From an uncultured bacterium (GTDB taxonomy: Bacteria; Bacteroidota; Rhodothermia; Rhodothermales; UBA10348), in assembly GCA_943788505.1 (NCBI GenBank), contig CALSQR010000002.1, positions 379,323 through 443,322 on the forward strand: 64,000 nucleotides of DNA, written 5' to 3'. Positions 41,893-49,151 of this stretch are shown here, in pieces (position 1 is the first letter of the stretch; each line of letters opens with the position of its first letter). A model generated the notes under the pieces. That model searched no databases. It saw nothing but the letters and a program-made list of their open reading frames with translations, and had not been told where the DNA came from. Position numbers and translations under genes: made by a program.

Positions 41893-42963
41893 ATGAAGCA
41901 CGAAGAATATCTCTCTCCCGACCTGATCCGGAGCTGGCCAAAGGCTGAACTGCACTCGCATCTCGATGGAGCCATGCGACTGGAAACAATGTTAGAAATG
42001 GCAGCTGATCAGGGAAAAATGTCCCTCCTTCCGGCTCAAACGCTCGAGGGCCTTGAGGTCGAACTGGCTAAAGTGGACGACTCCCGCGACCTATGGGACT
42101 ATTTAGCCTGGTTTAAATACACGATTGGCCTCATGCAGACGCCCGAAGCCCTGACCCGCGTAGCTCAGGAAATGGCACTGGATTTTGCGGCCGAAAATGT
42201 GAAATACCTCGAGGTCCGATTCGGCCCGGTTTTGCATACAGCCGAAGGCCTGTCGATGGACGAGGTGATGGATGCAGTTCTCGAAGGGCTTCGTGAAGCG
42301 AAAGAAAAAACGGGCATTATCACGAGAGTAATCGTCTGTGCGCTCAGAGATCGATTCGTAGAAGCCTCCGTCGAGCAGGCTGAATTGGCCACTCGATATT
42401 CCGGACGCGGCGTCGCTGGGTTTGATTTAGCAGGTGGAGAGGCTGGGAATCCCGCAAAACAGCACTTACAAGCTTTCTATGTCGCTCGAAACAACCTGTT
42501 GAATCTCACGGTCCACGCCGGGGAATCCTGGGGACCTGAATCCATCCGCCAAGCGCTGTTTTTCTGTGGATCGCACCGTATCGGCCACGGCGTAACACTC
42601 ATTCAAGATCCGGACCTTCTCGATTATGTGATAAATCACAACATTGCTCTCGAAATATGTCCGACCAGTAATGTGCAGACAAACGTTGTGCCATCGTACG
42701 AAGAACACCCACTACGCAAACTGGCAGACGCTGGAGTCGTCGTGACGATCAATACTGACAGCCGCTTGTTCAGCCATACAACCAGCACAGGAGAACTTTA
42801 TTTAGCGCATACTCGATGCGGGCTGAGTGCAAGGCAGATCAGAGAGGCCGTATTGAACGGATTTCGGAATGCTTTTCTCCCAAAAGCTGAACGTGAAGCC
42901 CTTCTAGCTCGCTACGCTCCCGTCATAATGGGGGAAGAAAACGCAGAGGATCGAACATCCTAA
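41893..42963 (+). CDS. add: Adenosine deaminase
   Basis: This 356-residue zinc hydrolase deaminates adenosine to inosine. The metal-binding HSHLDGAMRLETML is near residue 21, HAGESWGPESIRQAL near 210, the catalytic GSHRIGHGVTL near 232, and the last Asp in VTINTDSRLFSHTTSTGE near 290. ATG 41893 is preferred over a GTG five codons upstream. Asp-Ser instead of the common Asp-Asp/Asp-Asn after NT is a minor variation. Its last base overlaps the aroA start, so they are coupled despite unrelated pathways. Confidence 0.93.
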   Translation: MKHEEYLSPDLIRSWPKAELHSHLDGAMRLETMLEMAADQGKMSLLPAQTLEGLEVELAKVDDSRDLWDYLAWFKYTIGLMQTPEALTRVAQEMALDFAAENVKYLEVRFGPVLHTAEGLSMDEVMDAVLEGLREAKEKTGIITRVIVCALRDRFVEASVEQAELATRYSGRGVAGFDLAGGEAGNPAKQHLQAFYVARNNLLNLTVHAGESWGPESIRQALFFCGSHRIGHGVTLIQDPDLLDYVINHNIALEICPTSNVQTNVVPSYEEHPLRKLADAGVVVTINTDSRLFSHTTSTGELYLAHTRCGLSARQIREAVLNGFRNAFLPKAEREALLARYAPVIMGEENAEDRTS

Positions 42964-44312
42964 TGTCTGAAAAGCACGTTAAGCCTGCCACGTCCCTCGT
43001 CGGGTTGGTGGACCTGCCACCCGACAAATCAATCGCTCATAGGACCGCGCTTTTCTCTGCGATGGCCGAGGGTAAAAGCCGAATTGTAGGTTTTCCCACC
43101 TCGGCTGATCCGCAATCAACCCTTTCATGTCTGCAGGCACTCGGAATTCACACCTCACAGGACGGAGATGCCCTTGTTGTTCACGGGAAGGGTTTGGACG
43201 GCTTCAAGGAGCCAAGAGGCGTGTTGGATTGTGGCAATTCCGGGACAACCATGCGGTTGCTGTCTGGCATGCTAGCGGGACAATCGTTTGCATCAACGCT
43301 AACGGGTGACGCTTCCCTGTCAGTTCGTCCAATGGCACGCATAATTCGTCCCCTCATAGAGATGGGTGCGTCGATTTCTGGCTCGCAAGGCGAGAGTGTT
43401 GGGATAAACCATGCTGGCGAAAACCAAGATGATGGAAGTGGCGGCTCGGGTCACTTCAATCGGCCTCCATTGATCATAAGGCCTCCTGAGCGCACATTGA
43501 GCGGCATATCCTATCGTCTTCCCGTCGCATCGGCTCAGGTCAAGTCCTGCGTCTTACTTGCTGGATTTTGGGCTGAGGGAGATACCAGTGTGATTGAGAC
43601 CGAACCAAGCCGCGACCATACCGAACGTATGCTGGGGTTGGCCTCATTTCAGGCTGGCAATGAACGCATTATTTCCGTGACAGGCAGAACTAAAGTAACT
43701 CCGCGAATGTGGAGCATTCCAGGTGATTTTTCCGCCGCAGCTTTCTTCATGGTGGCTGCCAGCCTTCTGGAAGGATCATTGATCCGCATGTCCCGAGTTG
43801 GCCTAAACCCGACAAGGACCGGTCTTCTTGACGTCCTGAGAGCGATGGGCGCCAATATTCAGCTTGAAAATGAGCGTGAGGTATCCGGGGAGCCAATCGC
43901 AGACATGATTGTGAAGCACGCGGGTCTTTCAGGGGTTCGGATTGAGGGAGACATCATTCCAAATATCATCGACGAGATTCCCATCCTTTGTATCGCAGCA
44001 ACAGCTGCCGATGGAGTTACGGAAATCCGGGGAGCAGGCGAGCTAAGACACAAGGAGTCTGACCGGATCAAGGCCATGGTCACGGGTCTGAGAGCCATGG
44101 GCGCCAACGTGGAAGAATATGACGACGGCCTTGCTATCGAAGGAGGTGTACCGCTAAAAGGTGCCTATATCGAGACCATGCATGATCACCGAATTGCAAT
44201 GTCTTTCGCCATTGCAGCGCTGGCAGCCGAAGGACCCACGCGAATTGCTGGAGCCGATATCGCGGCGGTGTCATTCCCTGGGTTTTTCAACGCGATAGAC
44301 GCTCTCAGGTAG
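42963..44312 (+). CDS. aroA: 3-phosphoshikimate 1-carboxyvinyltransferase (EPSP synthase)
   Basis: This 449-residue enzyme condenses shikimate-3-phosphate with PEP. The N-terminal LPPDKSIAHRTALFSAMAEG binds S3P/PEP, LDCGNSGTTMRLLSGMLAG is the PEP loop (about residue 80-98), and AQVKSCVLLAGFWAEG and DIIPNIIDEIPILCIAATAA with HKESDRIKAM complete the active site. It continues the pathway from aroK. It converges with the MGMT-like gene, and a G-rich 18-bp repeat array fills the gap after its stop. Confidence 0.96.
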   Translation: MSEKHVKPATSLVGLVDLPPDKSIAHRTALFSAMAEGKSRIVGFPTSADPQSTLSCLQALGIHTSQDGDALVVHGKGLDGFKEPRGVLDCGNSGTTMRLLSGMLAGQSFASTLTGDASLSVRPMARIIRPLIEMGASISGSQGESVGINHAGENQDDGSGGSGHFNRPPLIIRPPERTLSGISYRLPVASAQVKSCVLLAGFWAEGDTSVIETEPSRDHTERMLGLASFQAGNERIISVTGRTKVTPRMWSIPGDFSAAAFFMVAASLLEGSLIRMSRVGLNPTRTGLLDVLRAMGANIQLENEREVSGEPIADMIVKHAGLSGVRIEGDIIPNIIDEIPILCIAATAADGVTEIRGAGELRHKESDRIKAMVTGLRAMGANVEEYDDGLAIEGGVPLKGAYIETMHDHRIAMSFAIAALAAEGPTRIAGADIAAVSFPGFFNAIDALR

Positions 44313-44317
44313 AGGTC

Positions 44318-44371
44318 GGATCGGGGTGGCAGGGCGGATCAGGGTGGCAGGGCGGATCGGGATGGCAGGGC
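44318..44371 (+). repeat. Three 18-bp G-rich repeats with G-quadruplex potential
   Basis: GGATCGGGGTGGCAGGGC and two near-identical copies run head to tail (44318-44335, 44336-44353, 44354-44371). Together they supply six runs of three or four G, separated by 5-7 nt loops, which satisfies the usual G3+N1-7 quadruplex rule with tracts to spare. The array fills the gap between the convergent aroA and MGMT-like genes, with the G-rich strand being that of aroA mRNA. It may act as a termination or roadblock element. Confidence 0.85.
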
Positions 44372-44375
44372 GGTG

Positions 44376-44792
44376 TCAGTCAGAATCGCGCGACTGACCA
44401 GGTACCCAAAGATGACGATCGATGTCCACAACCAGTTCGCCTGAGAATTCCACACCCTCGCTTCGCAGCAAGTCTTCCATAATGTGAGGACCACCAAATG
44501 CAGCGTGTCCACTGAGCCCCCCAAATCGATTTACCACGCGGTGGCACGGCAAACCATGGCCAGCAGCCGCCCTGAGCGCCCATCCAACTGATCTGGAGGC
44601 CTTTTTTGATCCCAGATGGGCGGCAATGTGACCGTATGTTGTGACTCGACCGAAGGGTATTTCAGCCACAACATCCCAAACGCGGTCAAAGAAATCCTCT
44701 TTAGAGGAGAATTCTGGAATCTGGTTGGGAGCGTCGCGCCCTTGGCGCGACGCTCCCAACGATGTCCCTTTACGACTCACTTTCCGACTCAC
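44376..44792 (-). CDS. MGMT-type alkyltransferase-like DNA-binding protein
   Basis: This 138-residue protein contains the C-terminal DNA-binding/active-site domain of O6-methylguanine-DNA methyltransferase: FFDRVWDVVAEIPFGRVTTYGHIAAHLG, SVGWALRAA, and the acceptor Cys in LPCHRVVNRFGGLSG (about residue 81). The Cys is present, unlike in alkyltransferase-like (Atl) proteins, but the N-terminal ribonuclease-like half of Ada is missing. The extra N-terminal ~30 residues (GTSLGASRQGRDAPNQIP) are encoded largely by a perfect 17-bp inverted repeat. The GTG start overlaps the SPFH gene stop by 4 nt. It probably repairs alkylated guanine or flags it for excision. Confidence 0.85.
   Translation of the reverse strand: MSRKVSRKGTSLGASRQGRDAPNQIPEFSSKEDFFDRVWDVVAEIPFGRVTTYGHIAAHLGSKKASRSVGWALRAAAGHGLPCHRVVNRFGGLSGHAAFGGPHIMEDLLRSEGVEFSGELVVDIDRHLWVPGQSRDSD
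44724..44760. repeat. Perfect 17-bp inverted repeat in the MGMT-like gene
   Basis: Bases 44724-44740 (GTTGGGAGCGTCGCGCC) are the exact reverse complement of 44744-44760, around a CTT loop. This is the longest perfect stem in the window. It lies in the non-conserved N-terminal extension (coding SLGASRQGRDAPN), so unlike the hairpins in recQ and metH it may be an inserted palindromic repeat unit. Confidence 0.95.
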
Positions 44793-45625
44793 TGATTACC
44801 TAGGATTATCGGTAGACCATCGGAGCCACTTCCGATAATAACGGTTTTGGAATTGGGTGAGTTGGCTAACATCTGAGTGGCCTCAATACCTTTGTAGCGA
44901 AGGAACTGAGAGGAAAGGCTCGCGGTGATGATACGCTGGTATTCAGCCTGACCTGTTGCTTCAATTTCTTTTCGCTGTGCCTCGAGACGTTCTTTCTGAA
45001 TCGTGAATAGGTAGCGTTCTGCTTCCTGCTCTTCTTTCAGCTTGTTTTCGATGGCCGTCCGGATCTGTTCAGGCAATGAAATATCCCGGATAAGAATGGC
45101 GTCAATCGTCACATCTTCACCGGCAACAGCGTCCCGAACCTGAGCGAAAATCCGCTCTTGCAGCTCGGTCCGACGGGTCGAATACAGCTCTTCGGGAGTA
45201 AATTGACCAACGATTTCACGCACAGCACTACGTAGTTCTGGCTGTACGAGCTTGCGGTAATAGTCTCCCCCGTACGTCACATGCAACTTGGCAAGCGCGC
45301 CAGCTTCTGGACGCCAACGGATTGATGCATCCATACCAATGGAGAGTCCATTTGATGAAAGGGCGTCAATATCCTCAAGTTGCTCCTGCACTCTGACGTC
45401 ATATCGAATTAGGTCGACCCACGGCGGATGGATCTGAAGACCCTCTCCGTAGATTTTCTCAAGGTCAGTACCTCCAAAAATACTGTATTTAACCGCGCCT
45501 TCTCCCGAGCCGATGCTTGTGGTCATGCATCCTCCGGCGAGCGTAACGACCATGAGAAAAATGAATCCGAAAAGTCCGAGGCGAAGTGCCGCCTTGGAAA
45601 GGTTAGGGTATTGTGGTTCAGCCAT
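44789..45625 (-). CDS. SPFH/prohibitin-like membrane protein
   Basis: This 278-residue protein has one N-terminal hydrophobic segment (LGLFGFIFLMVVTLAGGC, residues ~14-31). The SPFH domain follows: GEGAVKYSIFGGTDLEKIYGEGLQIHPPWVD, VRVQEQLEDIDALSSNGL, and a long charged helix AIENKLKEEQEAERYLFTIQKERLEAQRKEIEATGQAEYQRI. These match prohibitin/HflK-like scaffold proteins that control membrane proteases. The LAGGC ending could also be a lipobox, which would make it a lipoprotein. ATG 45625 is chosen; the upstream in-frame 54 residues are basic and not family-like. The stop overlaps the MGMT-like GTG start. Confidence 0.88.
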   Translation of the reverse strand: MAEPQYPNLSKAALRLGLFGFIFLMVVTLAGGCMTTSIGSGEGAVKYSIFGGTDLEKIYGEGLQIHPPWVDLIRYDVRVQEQLEDIDALSSNGLSIGMDASIRWRPEAGALAKLHVTYGGDYYRKLVQPELRSAVREIVGQFTPEELYSTRRTELQERIFAQVRDAVAGEDVTIDAILIRDISLPEQIRTAIENKLKEEQEAERYLFTIQKERLEAQRKEIEATGQAEYQRIITASLSSQFLRYKGIEATQMLANSPNSKTVIIGSGSDGLPIILGNQ

Positions 45626-45736
45626 GTTGATTTTGCGATCTTCCGTGAACGAAAACGAGTGTTCTTGATTCAATGCAACGAGGTCCCGACCTCCGGGTTG
45701 CGATTTTGATAACAGAATCCGCCTTAATCGACGCTT

Positions 45737-46708
45737 TTGACCCATATCCCGACCGATTTGACGGCACCTTCTTCCAACATCGCGCATTTGCTACAAAAAG
45801 CACTGGGTTCTGACCGCGTCCAAACGGATCACGTTCTAGCCCCTTACACCACATTTCAAATTGGCGGACCTGCTGATCTATTCTATCAGGCTGGATCTGC
45901 GAGTGAACTCGGCGATGCCATTGATGCGGCGCGCTCACTGGATATTGCGTACTTCGTTCTTGGACTGGGGGCTAACATCCTGGTGGGCGACAAAGGATTT
46001 CGTGGACTCGTGATCCGAAATACCGCCAGCGCCTGCACTATGTCAGACAATGGCATTTTAGAAGCTGAAAGTGGGGCTGTGGTTTGGCCAGATACGATTC
46101 TTTTTGCCGTTGAGAGCGGTTTTTCTGGGCTAGAGCATTACGCCGGGATCCCTTCCACTATTGGCGGAGCACTTTGGCAAAACCTGCACTTCCTCTCTCC
46201 CGCCCCGGAGAGGGAACGGACAATGTTCATCGATGAAGTTGTGCTCGATGCATTGATTCTCAGACCCGATGGCTCAAGAGTGGTCGCACCTCGATCTTAT
46301 TTCAACTTCGGGTATGATCAATCCATCCTCCATCATTCGGGGGATATCGTGCTGAGCGCGCGCTTCCAGTTAGCGACCGATTCAACGGAGCGAATGAAGC
46401 GTATTATCGATGAGAATTTGGCCTGGCGAGCGGATCGCCACCCACCACTTAATACAGAGCCTAGTGCAGGCTCCATCTTCAAAAAAATTGAGGGCATTGG
46501 GGCAGGGCGTTTAATTGATCAGTGCGGCATGAAAGGAACCCGCATTGGAGGCATCGAAATCACCCATCGTCATGCCAATATCATGATCAACCGAGGTGAT
46601 GGAACAGCATCAGACGTGTTGGCTATGATCGATCGCGTGGTTTCCACCGTCCAAAGCCAGACCGGATATACACTCGAACCCGAAATCGCCTTCATCGGGG
46701 AATTCTGA
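45737..46708 (+). CDS. murB: UDP-N-acetylenolpyruvoylglucosamine reductase
   Basis: This 323-residue FAD enzyme reduces the enolpyruvyl group to make UDP-MurNAc. FAD-binding blocks are YTTFQIGGPADLFYQ (about residue 38), FVLGLGANILVGDKGFRGLVI and HYAGIPSTIGGALWQN. The catalytic Ser is in EPSAGSIFKKIEGIGAGRLIDQ (~240). The start is TTG 45737: no ATG occurs before the conserved region, and TTG 45758 is an alternative. It diverges from the SPFH gene with a 111-bp gap and is followed by ccmB after 40 bp. Confidence 0.93.
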   Translation: MTHIPTDLTAPSSNIAHLLQKALGSDRVQTDHVLAPYTTFQIGGPADLFYQAGSASELGDAIDAARSLDIAYFVLGLGANILVGDKGFRGLVIRNTASACTMSDNGILEAESGAVVWPDTILFAVESGFSGLEHYAGIPSTIGGALWQNLHFLSPAPERERTMFIDEVVLDALILRPDGSRVVAPRSYFNFGYDQSILHHSGDIVLSARFQLATDSTERMKRIIDENLAWRADRHPPLNTEPSAGSIFKKIEGIGAGRLIDQCGMKGTRIGGIEITHRHANIMINRGDGTASDVLAMIDRVVSTVQSQTGYTLEPEIAFIGEF

Positions 46709-46748
46709 TCCGTACCTTTGGGGCGATCTTCACCCTCCACCTCACGCC

Positions 46749-47420
46749 ATGAATTGGTTTCGCGGAAGCTGGGCTGTCCTGCAGAAAGATCTCCGACTGG
46801 AGATGCGCAGCAGATATGCCTTGAATATGCTTCTGATGTTTGTGCTGTCTTCCTTACTACTTATCGCATTTTCGGTAGGTAAGGAAGCGGTAAGTGAAAG
46901 AATGCAGACCGCGCTACTCTGGATTGTAATCCTTTTTTCAGCGTCCATTGGCCTGGGAAGGAGTTTTGTAGCTGAAGAAGAGCAAGGAACGGTCCTTCTT
47001 CTGCAGTTAAACGTGCCGGGAAGTCAAGTTTTTGCGGGGAAGCTCATTTTCAACCTGATTCTCCTGCTTGCCGTAGATGTAGTCGGGCTAGGGGTCTTCG
47101 CCATCTTGTTGAATATGCCCATCGAGAATTGGGGCTTGCTAGCGCTAACTCTTCTGTTAGGTTCCGTCGCGTTGGCGGGTGCTACTACGCTTTTGGCTGC
47201 CATCATTGCGCGAGCCACTAACAAAGGGCCTCTACTACCCGTACTTCTTTTCCCTCTTTTGGTCCCTCTACTTCTGTCCGTAGTTCGTGCATCGCGCTCT
47301 GCGCTTGATGGTGGTTTGGGCTTTCCCGGGGCCACCGAGGATTTGCAGACTATCGCATTGTTTGCCGGCGTTGTCATAACAGCAGCTGTTCTGCTTTTTG
47401 ACTATGTGTGGACAGACTAA
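46749..47420 (+). CDS. ccmB: Heme exporter protein CcmB
   Basis: This 223-residue membrane protein has about six hydrophobic segments and the CcmB pattern WAVLQKDLRLEMRSRYALN at the N-terminus, FVAEEEQGTVLLLQLNVPG near residue 75 and GSVALAGATTLLAAIIARATNKGPLLPVLLFPLLVP near 138. It is the permease partner of the CcmA ATPase in cytochrome c biogenesis system I. No ccmA is visible here. The next gene, ccmC, follows after 138 bp with no gene in between. Confidence 0.92.
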   Translation: MNWFRGSWAVLQKDLRLEMRSRYALNMLLMFVLSSLLLIAFSVGKEAVSERMQTALLWIVILFSASIGLGRSFVAEEEQGTVLLLQLNVPGSQVFAGKLIFNLILLLAVDVVGLGVFAILLNMPIENWGLLALTLLLGSVALAGATTLLAAIIARATNKGPLLPVLLFPLLVPLLLSVVRASRSALDGGLGFPGATEDLQTIALFAGVVITAAVLLFDYVWTD

Positions 47421-47558
47421 TTGATCGCATATCCAATCCGCAGTGCTTGGAAAGCCTGCAGCTATTGGCAGAGAATTGATTCCGAGTAGACGGCAAAACA
47501 TAGTCTGAACGGAAACGAACCGGAATGGCCGGCGTGGAACCCCGGCCCGGATGCTCTC

Positions 47559-48311
47559 ATGCCTAATGAGCCGTATTCGTCCGTAGATTCAACCTTCATC
47601 CATTTGCTAGGTGGACCCGTGGTCTCCCTCAAACGATATCTGATTGTCCGCAATATTGTCATCTTCTGGATGACATGCGTGATTCTTGCTGCCTTCCTGT
47701 TGCCCATTCCAAAGATTAACATTTTGGAACACACGGCTAGGAATCTGTATTTCCACGTGCCTATGTGGTTTACGATGATGGCAGCCGTATTCGTTTCTGC
47801 ATGGCATTCCTTTCAAGTCCTCAAGACAGGGGATCTGGTGCCGGACATACGTGCTCTTCAAGCCGCCCGCGTTGGCGCCTTTTTTGGCATTTTAGGACTC
47901 CTAACTGGTATCGTGTGGTCCAAATTCACTTGGTATGTCGGTACCGATGTCTGGTGGAATTTTGACCCGCGGCAATCCATGGTTAGCCTACAGCTACTGA
48001 TCTATGGCGCGTATTTCGTGCTCAGATCGGCGCTGGATGATCCGGATAAACGCGCTCGTATATCGGCTGTGTATAATCTGTTTTCGGCGACAACAACACC
48101 TTTTTTACTCTACGTAATTCCTCGACAAATGGAGAGTTTGCACCCGGGTGCAGAGGGTAATCCTGCCTTCAGTGAGATCACGCATCCAGTAATGCGCCTC
48201 GTCTTTTATCCGGCCATCATTGGCTTCATTGGACTTTTCTGGGTTGTTTATTCTCAGCGTGTCCGCGTGGCCCTCCTGAAATACCGTGTAACCCGCGACC
48301 CGGAACTGTGA
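47559..48311 (+). CDS. ccmC: Heme exporter/chaperone CcmC
   Basis: This 250-residue six-helix membrane protein presents heme to CcmE. The tryptophan-rich signature is YVGTDVWWNFDPRQSMVSLQ (about residue 125). Conserved heme-liganding His lie in NLYFHVPMWFTMM (~68) and ITHPVMRL (~207). Typical flanking helices follow. The stop overlaps the GTG start of the CcmD-like gene (GTGA), indicating coupling. Confidence 0.92.
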   Translation: MPNEPYSSVDSTFIHLLGGPVVSLKRYLIVRNIVIFWMTCVILAAFLLPIPKINILEHTARNLYFHVPMWFTMMAAVFVSAWHSFQVLKTGDLVPDIRALQAARVGAFFGILGLLTGIVWSKFTWYVGTDVWWNFDPRQSMVSLQLLIYGAYFVLRSALDDPDKRARISAVYNLFSATTTPFLLYVIPRQMESLHPGAEGNPAFSEITHPVMRLVFYPAIIGFIGLFWVVYSQRVRVALLKYRVTRDPEL

Positions 48312-48613
48312 TAAATATCCTGACCCTACTACCCCCCTCCCTTGGACAACTTCTTCAGGATGCTCAGGACGCAGCTTCTGGATCGGTGGCAACCGCCTAT
48401 GACAGCGTATGGGCTGGCGCAGCCGTTCCGATTCAAGAAATGAGTGGTCTTGAGGATGTTATGCTCTCGGATGACAAGATTTTTGTGGTACTTGCCGTAG
48501 TCCTCATCATCTGGGTTGGCATCGTGATTCTTCTATTGAGAAACGATGCACGACTCAAAGCGGTGGAACGAAGCGTTGAGGAAAGGATTTCAGCCTTTGA
48601 CGATGGCCTCTAA
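48308..48613 (+). CDS. ccmD: CcmD-like single-pass membrane protein
   Basis: This 101-residue protein has one membrane helix (KIFVVLAVVLIIWVGIVILLL, about residues 57-77) followed by a charged cytosolic helix (RNDARLKAVERSVEERI). That is the CcmD layout and is placed exactly where CcmD occurs, between ccmC and ccmE. The GTG start at 48308 gives a 55-residue leader that is unusual; a later ATG (near MSGLEDVML) would give a more typical short CcmD. CcmD helps release holo-CcmE from CcmC. Confidence 0.75.
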   Translation: MINILTLLPPSLGQLLQDAQDAASGSVATAYDSVWAGAAVPIQEMSGLEDVMLSDDKIFVVLAVVLIIWVGIVILLLRNDARLKAVERSVEERISAFDDGL

Positions 48614-48712
48614 GTACGACTAAACAGGCCTTTTGCACGTATTGCACGGCCTTACCGATTTTACGACCTCATCCTACCTCCCTGATCTCACAGGTATTTT
48701 CCCAAGACTGCC

Positions 48713-49132
48713 ATGAAGCCAAAGACAATTGTCGGCCTCGTTCTTATCGTCGGTTTTTCCTCCATGCTGCTTCTGAATTTTGGACAGCAAGTAGGTGGGT
48801 ATATGAACTTCGCAGAAGCGGAAGAAGCCGGAACGCAGGCTCATGTGGTCGGAATGTGGGTCGATTCAGATGAATTCCGATACGATGCATCCAGCAACGT
48901 CTTTACGTTCCATATGCAGGATGATGCCGGAAATGTCCGAGAAGTGCGCTACGGCAATCCTAAACCTGCCAACTTCGAAGATGCCGAAAAACTGGTAATC
49001 GAAGGGTCGGCTCAAGGAGACGTCTTCATCGCTGACAATATCCTGGTCAAATGCCCGTCCAAATACAACGACGCGCGCGGACTGCAGGAATACGAAGTAG
49101 AAACCCCGGTAGAAACCACATCCGGAAGCTGA
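48713..49132 (+). CDS. ccmE: Cytochrome c maturation heme chaperone CcmE (Cys-type)
   Basis: This 139-residue periplasmic protein has one N-terminal anchor (IVGLVLIVGFSSMLLLNFG), then an OB-fold (HVVGMWVDSDEFRYDASSNVFTFHMQDDAGNVREV). The heme-attachment site reads ILVKCPSKYND: a Cys-x3-Tyr motif replaces the His-x3-Tyr of Proteobacteria. Cys-type CcmE is known in some Desulfovibrio and archaea. A 99-bp gap separates it from ccmD. ccmF and ccmH are not in the window. Confidence 0.9.
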   Translation: MKPKTIVGLVLIVGFSSMLLLNFGQQVGGYMNFAEAEEAGTQAHVVGMWVDSDEFRYDASSNVFTFHMQDDAGNVREVRYGNPKPANFEDAEKLVIEGSAQGDVFIADNILVKCPSKYNDARGLQEYEVETPVETTSGS

Positions 49133-49151
49133 TCATTCGAGCTGCCCGGTT

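Noticed and set aside
46190-46220. Inverted repeat CCTCTC/GAGAGG within murB
   Set aside because: The arms are only six pairs with a long loop inside an ordinary coding stretch; probably chance.
48614-48712. Regulatory element with repeated TTGCACG before ccmE
   Set aside because: Two 7-bp copies in 99 bp are too weak to support a site.
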